A stretch of 64,000 bases of DNA from Vibrio sp. ED004. Its GTDB lineage: Bacteria; Pseudomonadota; Gammaproteobacteria; Enterobacterales; Vibrionaceae. Positions 47,001 to 54,679 of the stretch are shown here, one piece after another; within the stretch, counting starts at the first letter, position 1; every line of letters begins with the position of its first letter. A model generated the notes under the pieces. It was not told the DNA's origin, made no database searches, and saw only the letters and a program-made list of their open reading frames with translations. A program made the position numbers and the translations under genes. Location: positions 682,001 to 746,000 of the forward strand of contig NZ_CP066150.1 in assembly GCF_023206395.1 (NCBI RefSeq), in the 5' to 3' direction.

Positions 47001-47222
47001 CTTGGACTGAATACCGGAGTAGGGGCAACACAATACCTAGATCTAGAAGAATCTGGAGAAGGCGTGACCATTTCAATCAAACCGAATGGCGATGAAGACG
47101 TTCAACAAAACATCTTACTTGCCGATGTCACGTACGACGATCTGTATCAAGGTAACAGCAGCAGTGCATTAGAAGCACAAATTTTGCAAAAAATGATAGA
47201 AGACAATAATTTAACGCTGTAA
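38046..47222 (+). CDS. Giant type I-secreted repeat adhesin (VCA0849 subclass), 3058 residues
   Basis: 3058 residues with no Sec signal. N-terminus (1-130) opens ILYIEVGGVVWQVLADGTW, then a Gln/Ser-rich linker. About 139-540: four Ig-like repeats of about 100 residues (first three share a GDG/GDE...FEV start and a VENGQTV-like strand). About 545-1375: roughly five T1SS-143-type repeats. About 1500-2810: a long series of Ca2+-type repeats marked by DxDGSExL (for example DTDGSESLS, DVDGSESLT, DQDGSENMS). C-terminus: one RTX-like nonapeptide stretch LIGGTGSDSFVF near 2940 and a VCA0849-type secretion signal. It is strongly acidic. The product is expected to be exported in one step to the cell surface for biofilm or host attachment. 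The standard LapA N-terminal retention sequence and an obvious TAAG LapG site were not seen. Confidence 0.93.
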   Translation: MDPILYIEVGGVVWQVLADGTWLQVPASQPKVEGVQVVSIEPQNLDQTQPLTEPQIAAVEQQLEEVVTQLVNNIESAPQQQNSANDQPSSSASFIAYVRSTLDETLAEAGFDTRPTEYFEEDTTSNDGELDVLLPSAILTVDILDGGDGYENQFEVPAVTITGTAVDVRDGRTVVLTITDVNGNTVTTTAITNDEAYVVNGVDLSSLAEGDLKVDAIIADDFGNSITANDSTIKDTLATIDVDFDGFGDEFYNQFEIANGALVGTVANVEDGQTISISITDSQGLTQEYTTTVSGGTWTLTLQDYSSFAEGELTVIANTIDVAGNPTTATDTIIKDTLASITASVDDGGDGVLNSFEVQSAKFFGTVQNVENGQTVNIRISDSTTNVLVLTATIVNGAWSVEGVDLTSFADGSITVEADTIDIAGNPATAVNSAGVIVIDTVSPVIDIDTLDGFSILAFRSGQLTTMQGTTNVAEGLPVYIEVSDGVQTLVFEGVVDSAGNWLVANIDISALDSSLEWTIDAKVFNTVGNEAIDDMPTIILPESVVFSENVIGIFGDETQTSDIRIDFADFSFGDDQSLAESLTSQDLTITVAVSADKQSLVGTRSDGQIVFDAAISGSNVNINFYKAIDQEAGLDSIQTALVIEGLQTDADGTTELVIGHLPIVIKDSDPLIFDESYEVIEGEVVSGNVLNNDIDLDTLLTIRSVEVDGTTQTISGSAPVSFTLDEGVLTVFANGHWTFVANRNLDHTVAQNISFNYVAGDSSNDFGNGTAVIDIFDGDAGLVVDGITTSTEGDVSDGVQTVVGQFTVSAGSDNPDPASIVFNANTLVQLDALGLTTGDEEFPLTYTLANDGKTITAQANGETIFTLTLSAVASGINVLADVTLVLEQPINHLISNDSITLPLIIDGEDLDGTTIEQGQFDWIIQDGVDPVLTSTSNAAVDESDLINGSVSDTGLFNLNVGSDFVESVFFDAADQPQLFSGGVQIIYVVSADGSELTGYVGSESADNKAFTLSFTSPSGEADTDVTYTFELFKGLDQDNITDELPFVVTARDDDNDETKLTLNASVTDGGEPTIGSGTVELSEIPVADSTPSGVGSTANVSLAVTAGNDPLVFLGLDVTTGQAVLDSDGVAVTSNGEALTWRDNGNGTFDAVLGNGDAVFRIKLPDSFSLEANDSTSVDVVIELYQSIDHGFGFKDTELTIPASIVTIDSDGSRDTQESDIKIYDGKDPEISVTGSISVDEDGLLGDCQQVGVEDSSPSLGIIEGSDDVVSVTVNTAAFDSLGYTSAGKAISLQAVDSDGWYYGQDTDGNNVFRIRFNNDGTTEFDLYAPLDHEYGNNGENELDLNFELVVNDADGDSSDPATYSVNVKDDVPTARDGSIEIVEGDNLTGQFLTEEFAGADGAEIISFTYRNVTYTFDNAGTPITIDLINDYDNGSIYGQFTLSPDGSYQLTTNPNVTTDPADPKIVDDIDYLVRDADGDEVISNAELLLDDNEGFIRYEDSETTEDNDAIIVVSVSTGDIDQSETVTAIEFSETSLNGGSLYLDGVLLQVVDGKVTLSGSQLTMIDSQFTGPNGQLTYRPALHESNTTSTVILAINAIISTDTVPKELTADIAVSVLPVADAPDWSDSVFTYQSVEDDADPIKLDITAQLVDQDSSETLTYTISGIPDGLNITLNGNAVKEGKEYTQNQIDKMEIRADENLAGRFEFEITAIATESGNSFADPADKTADNVHTVIVEISPDADKPTLSVKDYKGLEDENIFLKNVINGALTDTDGSESLSYQIEVQDGWAIQGGLFDLIGPNTYLVSAEAIENGTAYLIPKEDISSFTEDLFINVTAVSYESTIDSLAPVNVTALSDTKTINIFLKGVVDEPVVVDGGNAHWEYDSDTKVISNQSVLNEDGLIRLDFVVQTSDDDVSEEINILLTNIPEGTLLVDALGEPVSLTIAYIDDVTGAVFQVSNAQLNDLYLKPVADFSGELELTVIAISTEPDGDSGEFPMTLKVELAPVVDQEDGQTVSTQGIEDSQIGLNLEPSVNQDVDGSESLTGYVIDSLPADLTLYFDSSVIAVPASGLDLETLLDSTTPTLSELLNSGRLSVTATEDLSGTFSIPITYEVTDTSPTGATDVEDISGSISVTVDARVELDTRLESSGQLYTSDDGSPVNVSDAVTFVDADMDGSEYLDYILIDVPDGYSLIIDHPNGAAQDISGNWIISANGLTSDSIQELAQEILSGMTISSPSDTPVLDIVVRARVIDGEDSKYIDTSFQIQITGHDGGGGSCDPVGPPSPIQPDGDIKMPEGEDIDLTGLLNTDVASDPDNTISFYIPADSLPEGVEISGDGVIAEYDAAGEVVGYSITADGLSKLTLTGLDEDFAGCIDFTIETVETSPCNGDTVTTNQTISIQVLPVVDDITVATDSTTIQEDITTDLNLELVLGDSVEEGQLITGEGNSATGKETVNSLTITVSNGVTLSESPADTGLLVDNGNGTWTVTDPSRLSDVLVTPPEHYSGEITLTVTANITDKADCVTETDTQDKTAVVTITVEPVADAANLVTQDIVGDEDNYISLSSLSAELIDQDGSENMSLALKGVPEGAIVAIKVGDGYELVPNNGVDGGTFDGNPTYEWQLDPSQLADLVIMPPRDFSGDMNLVLEAITQEIGTTEIRYTESEFSVGVNPIGDKVEFFDLPEQLTGSEDEGIVIPLDANSFETNSDEFLSITVTVNGTSDPSGLVGLDRIRIGSETSSFTNVGGIIQATLVKASSVDELEFFAGDAFGNLDITITGRTVDQNTVLGELVVDTGDPSSQDMTLIITPEPDAPLLSVEYPSIVAEASDTIPLGLDLSLVNPADSEEGFITIYDIPAGLTFSHGSMVGGQYVVDLADVPNLAITGGYNSGDQFELTIEPSAEIGNNQAVGLPQTVLVEFVAEGDSTITATEDNDLLIGGTGSDSFVFESSGLGSAEAPSYDVVQDFDASPNTDAIDLSGILGSLGLNTGVGATQYLDLEESGEGVTISIKPNGDEDVQQNILLADVTYDDLYQGNSSSALEAQILQKMIEDNNLTL

Positions 47223-47255
47223 GTTAGATGTACAGTCTATAAAAGGAAGTTTAGA

Positions 47256-49415
47256 TTGGTAGAACAAAAAGACAGCTGGCTAGATTGTGTTGAGTGGCTG
47301 TGTGAGCATTTTAATGTTCGCAGCCACCCTTCCAAAATAGTGTCTGGCCTACCTTTAGATGAAGGCCGGCTCAATGAATCCCTTTTTCCAAGAGCGATTG
47401 AGAAGTCGGGGTTAACGCTGAGCCACGTTAAGAAAGAATTACTGACTCAATGTCAGTTCCCTGTTGTTGCCATTAATTCTGCGACAGGGACTCCTCTTGT
47501 CGTAACCCAAAGTTCCGGTGGCGACTTTCATGTATTGGATTGCGAAACCAATTCAAGCCAACAAACCCTCTTAAAAGACTTGGTTACTCAAGTGGAACCG
47601 TATGTGTGGCAAGTGGGTGCTCAAGCGCTTGATGATGCCCGTGTTCAATCCCATGAACGTAGTGACAGTAAATCCAATACTCGTTGGTTATGGCGTGTCG
47701 TCAAAGAAGTGAAGCCTTGGTATCGAGACCTGTTTATCGCTTCATTCTTGATCAATTTACTCGCGTTAGTTGTACCTCTGTTTACCATGAACGTGTACGA
47801 CCGCGTGGTGCCAAACCAAGCGTTTAATACCTTGTGGGTGTTGGCGGCAGGCGTTGGTATTGTCGTTATTTTTGATTGGGTTTTGAGAAGTTCACGAAGC
47901 TCTGTGACTGACATGGCTGGGCGCTATATTGATAACAAGTTGTCTTCTCAACTGTTCTCTAAAGTACTCGGTATGAAGTTGGAAAATCGACCTCAATCGG
48001 TAGGTGCATTTGCCAGACAACTTCAAGATTTCGACAGCGTTAAAGATTTCTTCACTTCCATATCTTTGGTCACGTTAGTCGACTTACCATTCACCTTGTT
48101 GTTCCTTTTCCTTATCGGTTGGCTTGGTGGTGCGATGATGTTCATCCCAGTTGCAATCATGTTGGTGTTGATTGTGTTGAGCATAGCGATGAAAGGCAAA
48201 GTCGAGAAAACATTCGACGAAACCGCACGGTTATCAACACAAAGACAAGCGCAGCTGTTTGATTGTTTAACAACGCTTCCGGACATCAAGCAAAACAACG
48301 CGGAAGGTATTACTCAAAAGCGTTGGGAGCAGACTATTTCATCGCTCTCTCAATGGCAGACTCAATCTCGCCACTATTCGAATATCGTGACGCATTCCAT
48401 CCAGTCGAGTCAGCAGATTGTTACCATCACGCTGATCATCTTCGGCGTTTATCAGATCTCTGAAGGCTTATTGAGCATGGGGGGCTTGATAGCTGTGGTG
48501 ATGTTGAGTGGACGCGCTGCAAGCTCGGTGAACCAACTTTCTCTTTTAATGCTGAGATTCCAACAAACACGGTCGGCCGTCGAAGGCCTGAATCAAATCA
48601 TGGAGCTACCTCAAGAAGAGTCTAAACACCAAGTGATCGATAAGGGGGACTTTGATGGCGGGGTTAGGTTGGATGAAGTCACGTTTACTTATCCAGAGAC
48701 TCAAAGCCCAGCGCTAAAGGAAATCTCTCTTGAGATAAAACCGGGTGAACGAGTTGGCCTTGTGGGCGCGGCTGGCGCGGGAAAAACAACCCTACTATCG
48801 ATTGTTGCTCGTCAGTATTTACCCACAACAGGCCAAGCTTTCTATCAAGAAATCGATGGGCAATTATGGCCAACCAGTGTGCTACGCAGTGGCATGGGCT
48901 GGGTAGGACAAACCACCAACCTTATCTTCGGCAGTGTTTACGACAACGTTACGCTTGGAGCGACTAATGTTGATGAAGAGAAGCTAAGACAAGCGCTACA
49001 ACAGTCGGGTTTGAATGGCTATATGGGGCGCTTAAGCAATGGCTTAGAAACGCCAGTTGGTGAAGGTGGCCGATTGCTTTCAGGAGGCCAACGCCAAGCT
49101 GTGGCTATCGCAAGGGCGCTTTATCGTTGTCCAAAACTATTGATCATGGATGAGCCGACCAGCGCACTTGATAATCAAGCTGAGATACAGTTCTTCAATG
49201 CACTACAGAGTATGCCGAGAGAAACGTCCATGCTGATCAGTTCGCACAAATCTTCGTTCTTGATGATGTGTGACCGAGTGATTGTGTTGGATAAAGGTCA
49301 GATCGTGGCTGAGGGTGAGCCAAAAGATATCCTCTCTCTACAGAAGAAAAGCGCTCCGAAAGGAACAAGTCGCTTTAAGACGGTTTCAGTGGTGAAGGGA
49401 GGTCGTCATGAGTAA
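47256..49415 (+). CDS. LapB-like type I secretion ABC transporter
   Basis: 719 residues. N-terminal C39-like domain (about 1-130) of the non-proteolytic kind, with no clear catalytic Cys/His pair; it starts WLDCVEWLCEHFNV as in other LapB-type proteins. Six membrane helices at about 160-430. ATPase domain: Walker A GAAGAGKTTL (about 507), signature LLSGGQRQ (about 607), Walker B LLIMDEPTSALD (about 628), H-loop SSHKSS. It powers export of the adhesin encoded upstream, 33 bp away. The start is TTG at 47256 with AAGGAAG at 7 bp; the next gene overlaps its stop by 8 bp. Confidence 0.92.
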   Translation: MVEQKDSWLDCVEWLCEHFNVRSHPSKIVSGLPLDEGRLNESLFPRAIEKSGLTLSHVKKELLTQCQFPVVAINSATGTPLVVTQSSGGDFHVLDCETNSSQQTLLKDLVTQVEPYVWQVGAQALDDARVQSHERSDSKSNTRWLWRVVKEVKPWYRDLFIASFLINLLALVVPLFTMNVYDRVVPNQAFNTLWVLAAGVGIVVIFDWVLRSSRSSVTDMAGRYIDNKLSSQLFSKVLGMKLENRPQSVGAFARQLQDFDSVKDFFTSISLVTLVDLPFTLLFLFLIGWLGGAMMFIPVAIMLVLIVLSIAMKGKVEKTFDETARLSTQRQAQLFDCLTTLPDIKQNNAEGITQKRWEQTISSLSQWQTQSRHYSNIVTHSIQSSQQIVTITLIIFGVYQISEGLLSMGGLIAVVMLSGRAASSVNQLSLLMLRFQQTRSAVEGLNQIMELPQEESKHQVIDKGDFDGGVRLDEVTFTYPETQSPALKEISLEIKPGERVGLVGAAGAGKTTLLSIVARQYLPTTGQAFYQEIDGQLWPTSVLRSGMGWVGQTTNLIFGSVYDNVTLGATNVDEEKLRQALQQSGLNGYMGRLSNGLETPVGEGGRLLSGGQRQAVAIARALYRCPKLLIMDEPTSALDNQAEIQFFNALQSMPRETSMLISSHKSSFLMMCDRVIVLDKGQIVAEGEPKDILSLQKKSAPKGTSRFKTVSVVKGGRHE

Positions 49416-50733
49416 TGATATTCAGTGGACCAACAATCACTTGGCGTTCCGCTCTCGCAAGCTGATCTGGTTAAGTGCGCTATTGATTGTGTCTATCATC
49501 GGTTGGGCGACATGGGCAACATTAGAAGAAGTGGTGATCGGTGAAGGCAAAGTTGTGCCGAGCCTTTCAGTTCAAACCATTCAGAGTTTAGAAGGCGGTC
49601 TTGTCCAAGAAATCATGGTGCGACAAGGCCAATCAGTGGTGAAAGGACAGCCTCTGGCTAAGCTGGAAGACACGCGTTTTAAAGCCGCGTTTTTAGAGTC
49701 GGCCCAACAAGCGGATACCTTACTTGCTCAACAATTAAGATTAAAGGCTGAACTGTCGACGGTTGTTTTAAACAACGATGCGAAAGAGTGGTATGAGCGA
49801 GTGGTCTTGGTGCCACAAGATATTACTGTTGATGTATCAAGCCACCCCGCGTTAATGAACGCAAAAGCGAACTACCGAGAGCGTTTAGGTCAGTTGAAAT
49901 CGGAACTCGAAGAGGCGGCACTTCGTATTGAGCAACAAGACCAAGCGCGTGTTGATACGCTGAATAATATCCAGACCTTAGAAAGTAGTCTCGATATCGT
50001 TATTCGTGAGCGCAACATGCTCAAAGACGTGGTCGCGAGCGGCGCAGTTGCTGAGGTTGAACTGCTGAAGCTTAATCGTGATGTGGTGAAGCTTAAAGGT
50101 GATATTGCCAGTTCAAAAGTAGCGGCTCAAAAACAGATAGCCGCCTACTCAGAATCGATAGCGGATCATCGCAGTATCGCACTCGATTTTCGTGCCAAGG
50201 TACAAGGTCAATTGAATGAAGTGACCAGTAAAATCGCGCAATTGAACGAAAGCCAACAGGCGATTGCCGACCAGTTGAAACGAACTGAAATCTTAGCGCC
50301 TGTCGATGGCACGGTGAAAGAGATATTTGTACGTACTATTGGCGGTGTAGTAAGGCCGGGTGAGCCGATTATTGAGCTGATTCCGTCGAACAGTCAGTTG
50401 ATTGTGGAAGCCAGAATATCGCCACAGGATATCGCCTTCGTACATAAAGGTTTGGGCGCCACGATTAAATTCACGGCTTATGATTTTGTCATATATGGCG
50501 GGCTTAAAGGCGAGGTGACTTATGTCAGTGCTGACGCCTTGCAAACGGAAGATGGCAACGCCTATTACCGTGCCCATATTCAGTTAAACGAAGACCAGCA
50601 ACAAAACTCTGCCTTTAGCATTATCCCAGGGATGCAAGTCGCGGTTGATATCTTGACCGGCGAAAAAACAGTATTGAGTTATTGGTTAAAACCTATTTTA
50701 CGAGCTAAGGAAAACTCACTTCGCGAACGATGA
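49408..50733 (+). CDS. HlyD/LapC-type membrane fusion protein
   Basis: 441 residues. One membrane helix (about 20-40, LIWLSALLIVSIIGWATWA), a lipoyl-type region around 60-95 (VQTIQSLEGGLVQEIMVRQGQSVVKGQ), a long coiled coil (about 105-285) and the beta-barrel half with LAPVDGTVKEIFVRTIGGV. It bridges the ABC transporter to the outer-membrane channel. The ATG overlaps the last codons of the ABC gene by 8 bp and has GGGAGG upstream, a clear case of translational coupling. It ends 34 bp before the TolC-type gene. Confidence 0.93.
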   Translation: MSNDIQWTNNHLAFRSRKLIWLSALLIVSIIGWATWATLEEVVIGEGKVVPSLSVQTIQSLEGGLVQEIMVRQGQSVVKGQPLAKLEDTRFKAAFLESAQQADTLLAQQLRLKAELSTVVLNNDAKEWYERVVLVPQDITVDVSSHPALMNAKANYRERLGQLKSELEEAALRIEQQDQARVDTLNNIQTLESSLDIVIRERNMLKDVVASGAVAEVELLKLNRDVVKLKGDIASSKVAAQKQIAAYSESIADHRSIALDFRAKVQGQLNEVTSKIAQLNESQQAIADQLKRTEILAPVDGTVKEIFVRTIGGVVRPGEPIIELIPSNSQLIVEARISPQDIAFVHKGLGATIKFTAYDFVIYGGLKGEVTYVSADALQTEDGNAYYRAHIQLNEDQQQNSAFSIIPGMQVAVDILTGEKTVLSYWLKPILRAKENSLRER

Positions 50734-50767
50734 AGTGGGTTAAAGCATAAATATAAAAGGAAGTGTA

Positions 50768-52081
50768 ATGCATTCAAAATTCTTACTCTCTTCTTGCTTA
50801 CTGATGAGTGGACTGTCTCAAGCAGCCTCATTAGAAGAGTCCGTGGCCTTTGCCATAGACTATAGCCCAGAGATATTGGCGCAGTACTCCCGATACCAAT
50901 CGGTTGTCAGAGACGGAGATGCTGCAAGTGGTTTGTATATGCCACAAGTCAATTTGTACGCGGCAGCAGGTTATGAAGAGACGCGCTATAACAGCGGTAG
51001 TAAACTCGACACTGATGACCGTGGGCTAACGCGAACAGAAGTTGGCGTTAAGGTTTCTCAGTTACTATTCGACGGTTTTAAAACGACCTCGAATGTCGAC
51101 CGACTAACGTTCGAAGCTGAAGCCGAACGATTAACCCTGATTTCACGCGCTGAAAATGTCTCGTTAGATGTGGTGAGAAACTATCTCGATATTCTTAAGG
51201 CAGAGACGTTACTTGAACTGTCTAAACGTAACGTAAAAGAACACCAAGAGATCTATCAAGATATCCAAGACAAGAAGAGCAAAGGTTTGAGCAGTAACTC
51301 GGATCTGGCTCAAATCTCTGCTCGTGTTGCGACGGCGCAATCTTCATTGATAGCTGCTCAGAATAACCTGTTTGATTTGCAAACTCAGTACCTACGTTTA
51401 GTGGGCAAGCCTGCTGTGAACTTGGTTTATCCCCGTTTTGATTACGCTCTATTACCAAGCTCAGCACAGGTCGCACTTGAACAAGCTGTCGAGAATCACC
51501 CAGAAATCAAAGCCTCCTTGCTTGATATCGACGCAGCTCGTAAAGAGATGCGTAGAGAGAAAGGCGATTACTATCCAGAAGTAAAACTGGAACTTCATGC
51601 CAACAAAAATGACAACGTGTCTAACCCACCGGGCGGTGTTGATGAAGACGCGAGAATCATGCTGACCATGGATTATGATCTGTTTAACGGCTTCTCTACC
51701 GACTCTCGTGTCGAATCGTCAGCGTGGCGTGTCGAAGAGGCAAGAGCAATTCGCGTGAGAACCGAGCGTGAAGTGAAAGAGGGTACCCAGCTTGCTTGGA
51801 ACGCTTACAAGATGCTTGAACAACAAAAGTCTCTACTTCAACAGAACGTAGATGCGGCCAAAATTGCAGAACTGGGTTACATCCAACAATTTAATGTAGG
51901 CAGACGAAGCCTATTAGATGTGTTGGATGCAAAAGTGGAAGTGTTCCTGGCTCGAAGAAACTTCATCAGCACAGAATACGACCAAACGTTAGCGGCATAC
52001 CGCGTACTGAACGCGATGGGCATGTTGACCTACGCATTAAGGGTTGAACACCCAGAAGAGTGGCAAGGGGAGAACAAGTAA
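50768..52081 (+). CDS. TolC/LapE-type outer-membrane channel
   Basis: 437 residues. Signal peptide (about 1-19, MHSKFLLSSCLLMSGLSQA), then two OEP repeats of long helices and short strands, typical of TolC/AggA/LapE: SLEESVAFAIDYSPEILA near the N-terminus, GVKVSQLLFDGFKT, and the second repeat with MTMDYDLFNGFSTDSR and LLDVLDAKVEVFLA. It forms the outer-membrane exit tunnel of the adhesin exporter. RBS AAAGGAAG lies 6 bp before the ATG. Its stop TAA shares a base with the ATG of the next gene. Confidence 0.93.
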   Translation: MHSKFLLSSCLLMSGLSQAASLEESVAFAIDYSPEILAQYSRYQSVVRDGDAASGLYMPQVNLYAAAGYEETRYNSGSKLDTDDRGLTRTEVGVKVSQLLFDGFKTTSNVDRLTFEAEAERLTLISRAENVSLDVVRNYLDILKAETLLELSKRNVKEHQEIYQDIQDKKSKGLSSNSDLAQISARVATAQSSLIAAQNNLFDLQTQYLRLVGKPAVNLVYPRFDYALLPSSAQVALEQAVENHPEIKASLLDIDAARKEMRREKGDYYPEVKLELHANKNDNVSNPPGGVDEDARIMLTMDYDLFNGFSTDSRVESSAWRVEEARAIRVRTEREVKEGTQLAWNAYKMLEQQKSLLQQNVDAAKIAELGYIQQFNVGRRSLLDVLDAKVEVFLARRNFISTEYDQTLAAYRVLNAMGMLTYALRVEHPEEWQGENK

Positions 52082-52719
52082 TGAGATATTTTAAACTAGC
52101 GCTACTTAGTTCTATCTTGCTAATGGGTTGTGCAGAAACGCCCGACACGACAATGACTCGCCATCAAATTGATGATCTAGCGGATGACGACCGTGACGGA
52201 GTCATTAACCAACGCGATCTTTGTGCCGATACTCCAGAAGGCGTGACGGTAGATATTAAAGGCTGTGCCAATTGGAAAATCGTCGAAGATGTTGAAGTGT
52301 TAAGCGTGGCATTTGATTTCGATAAGTATGACCTTAAATCTGATCATACCGCTGTACTAAATGAATTGGTGCGTTTACTAGGAGAGCAGCCTGATGCTTC
52401 GGTTACCTTGGTCGGAGATACCAGTGCTGAAGGTACAAACGTGTATAACAAAGCATTGGCCAAGAAAAGAACGGGCGTGATTCGAGATGCATTGATTGAT
52501 AGAGGCATCAATGGTGAGCGAATCTTCGAACAAGAGTTTACTCAAATAACCAGCTTAACTCAGCATCTTCACAAGCGTAAGCGCAGAACGATTGCGGTGA
52601 TTAAGACAGAAAGCATGGAAGTGAACCCATCTTGGAATATCTTCACTTCAGAGATGCAGCTCGACAGTAACAGCGATGTTGAATCTAAGACATCGATTGA
52701 TCCAGTAGGAGGCCAGTAA
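52081..52719 (+). CDS. OmpA-family lipoprotein with thrombospondin-3-like segment
   Basis: 212 residues. Lipoprotein signal with lipobox LLMGC near residues 14-18, then a Ca2+-type TSP3 repeat (DDDRDGVINQRDLCADTPEG), then an OmpA_C-like domain (about 80-185): LSVAFDFDKYDLK, VTLVGDTSAEGTNVYNKAL, KKRTGVIRDAL. The peptidoglycan-binding Asp of GHTD is changed (GDTS), while the later Arg remains, so peptidoglycan binding may be weaker. The start is the ATG at 52081 that overlaps the previous stop by one base; an in-frame codon upstream is rejected. Its place in the secretion operon suggests it helps anchor the adhesin or its exporter to the cell envelope. Confidence 0.85.
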   Translation: MRYFKLALLSSILLMGCAETPDTTMTRHQIDDLADDDRDGVINQRDLCADTPEGVTVDIKGCANWKIVEDVEVLSVAFDFDKYDLKSDHTAVLNELVRLLGEQPDASVTLVGDTSAEGTNVYNKALAKKRTGVIRDALIDRGINGERIFEQEFTQITSLTQHLHKRKRRTIAVIKTESMEVNPSWNIFTSEMQLDSNSDVESKTSIDPVGGQ

Positions 52720-53663
52720 TGAAACGTCTATCGAATAAATCGGGCTTACTGCTTGCTGCTGTACCTATGTTGTTCTCTGCAGCGACGCTTGCGAATGATG
52801 CCAGTGAAATGGGCTTGGTCGCGATTGAGCCGAATATGCAGGGCCTTGTTGAAGACTTACTTAAGAGCCAAGAGATCGACCTAGAGATCTTGTTGAGTGA
52901 CAGCGTACCAGAGCAGATGATCATGCAACGCTCACGTGTTGGTATTACTTCCAAAAAGTGGACTGACAAAGAGATGGCTAGGTTCGACATGCGCTACGGC
53001 TATAGACCGACAGAGCTAATGTTTACCGCTGACGTGATTGCGATTCTAGCGAATGAGAATAACCCAGCAACATCCATCAGTGTCGCTGAACTTATCGATG
53101 TGTTTGGTTGCTCTAATGACCCTAAACATCCCAAATGGTCACCAAGCAGTGATATCCGTAATGGTGAAAGCCTAGATACTCATATGCTGCCCTTCGCCAT
53201 TGATCATAACCTTAAGGGGCATACCACCTTTTCAAGTTGGGTCGAGTGTGGAACGGAGGGAGAATATGCCCATACTCAATTCTTAGCGGATCTGCCTGAC
53301 TTGATTAACAAGATTGAAGACGAGGATGCCGCCATTGGTTATACCGTCTACTCAGATCAAATCTCGGATGTGAAATGGCTGAGTGTGGTTGATAATCTAG
53401 GTGTGAACTACGACTTAAACAAAGAGACGATCCTCTCTGGTCGTTACCCATTAGCCACGGTTTATTACATGTACCTGAATATTCCAGCGCATCGTAAAGG
53501 GTTTACTGAGCAAGAGAAGTTCTTTGTTGGGCTTACTTTGTCGGAAGAGCATCAAAGCGTGTTGAATCAATACGGCTTCATCAGTTTGCCGCCAGAAGCC
53601 ATTCAACGTAATAAAGTAAGACTATCGCTTGAAGAGCCAGCAATAGAAGGTGGCTATAAATAA
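52719..53663 (+). CDS. PstS-like periplasmic binding protein in the adhesin operon
   Basis: 314 residues. Signal peptide (about 1-25, ending ATLAN), then a type 2 periplasmic binding-protein fold similar to PstS-type phosphate/anion binders: FTADVIAILANENNPATSISVAELIDVF is the typical PBP-like hinge region, with a FVGLTLSEEHQSVLNQYGF C-terminal signature. No permease or ATPase genes follow, so it is not part of an ABC importer here. Its ATG overlaps the stop of the OmpA gene by one base, so it is the last gene of the operon. It could sense a ligand for the surface structure; that is inference. A terminator follows 100 bp later. Confidence 0.8.
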   Translation: MKRLSNKSGLLLAAVPMLFSAATLANDASEMGLVAIEPNMQGLVEDLLKSQEIDLEILLSDSVPEQMIMQRSRVGITSKKWTDKEMARFDMRYGYRPTELMFTADVIAILANENNPATSISVAELIDVFGCSNDPKHPKWSPSSDIRNGESLDTHMLPFAIDHNLKGHTTFSSWVECGTEGEYAHTQFLADLPDLINKIEDEDAAIGYTVYSDQISDVKWLSVVDNLGVNYDLNKETILSGRYPLATVYYMYLNIPAHRKGFTEQEKFFVGLTLSEEHQSVLNQYGFISLPPEAIQRNKVRLSLEEPAIEGGYK

Positions 53664-53763
53664 TTGATATGATGTGTTTTATGTGAGTCATCGGAATGGT
53701 ATTGTTAGTTCCGTAATGGTTCTCAACGTGACGGATTACGTTATTCGGCGATAGAATTTATCT

Positions 53764-53790
53764 AGCGGGCATGTATGCCCGTTTTTTTTC
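53764..53790 (+). terminator. Terminator of the adhesin operon
   Basis: CGGGCAT / ATGCCCG with loop GT and a run of eight T. It ends the six-gene transcript. Confidence 0.9.
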
Positions 53791-53874
53791 GCCTGAAATT
53801 TGTGGTTCAGGGGTTTGTTTACTGATCGGTCGCGTATAATGGACGGTTCTTATCGCGCAAAATAAGCACAATCA

Positions 53875-54462
53875 ATGAGAACTTTTCCTGTCTTAATCTT
53901 ACCTTTGCTACTGGTTTTGAATGCCATAGCATTCTCCGCACAAGCAACCGAAAGCTGGTGGCTGCGAACTGTGTTCAATACGAGTTCAGCTCAGCCAAGT
54001 TCTCAAAACTATATCAACGATATCGATCTCATGGATTGTGGTGACATAGAAGGCACTCTGCTTTGTAGCGACCAAACCAAATATTACGATCTGGATGTTT
54101 ATGTTGAACTGGAGCTAGGTGAATCAAGCATTGAAGTGGTTCGCTTAAGCTTGCCGTATTCAAACTTAAGTTATACCAAGCTTCAGGCTTACCTTCGCCA
54201 AGATGGCTTTGCTCTCAGTTCAATTCGTATTGGGGAAGATGGGTTCGATGTCGTCACTCAACTTGAACATGCAAAACGCGAGGGCGTTGGTTTTGATGAG
54301 GTAGATAAGCAGCTCGTTGAATTTATTAATGCGCCACACCATTCATCCGATCAAGTGAGTTTATGGGACGTTCCTAACTCATCGTCTGCTAGTTCGCCTT
54401 CTCCTTGGGTTCAGTTACAGAGTGATGGTGATAACTTAACGGTTGAACTAAATCGCTTTTAA
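53875..54462 (+). CDS. Secreted hypothetical protein
   Basis: 195 residues with signal peptide (about 1-24, ending SAQA), exported to periplasm or beyond. The body is mostly strands with acidic patches; two cysteines (DCGDIEGTLLCSD) could form a disulfide. It ends with a Ser/Pro-rich linker and a short VELNRF. Family not recognised. It starts at an ATG with AATCA before it, so the ribosome site is weak; it has its own promoter after the adhesin-operon terminator. Confidence 0.7.
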   Translation: MRTFPVLILPLLLVLNAIAFSAQATESWWLRTVFNTSSAQPSSQNYINDIDLMDCGDIEGTLLCSDQTKYYDLDVYVELELGESSIEVVRLSLPYSNLSYTKLQAYLRQDGFALSSIRIGEDGFDVVTQLEHAKREGVGFDEVDKQLVEFINAPHHSSDQVSLWDVPNSSSASSPSPWVQLQSDGDNLTVELNRF

Positions 54463-54679
54463 TTGCTCAAATTTATAGATGCTTTCGTAATTCATTAGAG
54501 AGAACAAGCCTTTTGGAATAACGGTTCACGGGTAGACAGCAAGTTATTATTCATTTAAGTGTTCGTTTTTCTGTGGCTCTCACATTTTTGGCAAGCGTTT
54601 ACTTTTGCCATTTGTTATACGTTGAGCCTTCGGTAAAACGAGCTTAGGATACGTTCAGTATTGATAAAGGAGACAACCC

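Noticed and set aside
38046..47222. Calling the adhesin an RTX toxin
   Set aside because: Only one weak nonapeptide stretch is present near the C-terminus, and no acyltransferase, lipase or other toxin domain is visible. The repeats are adhesin-like.
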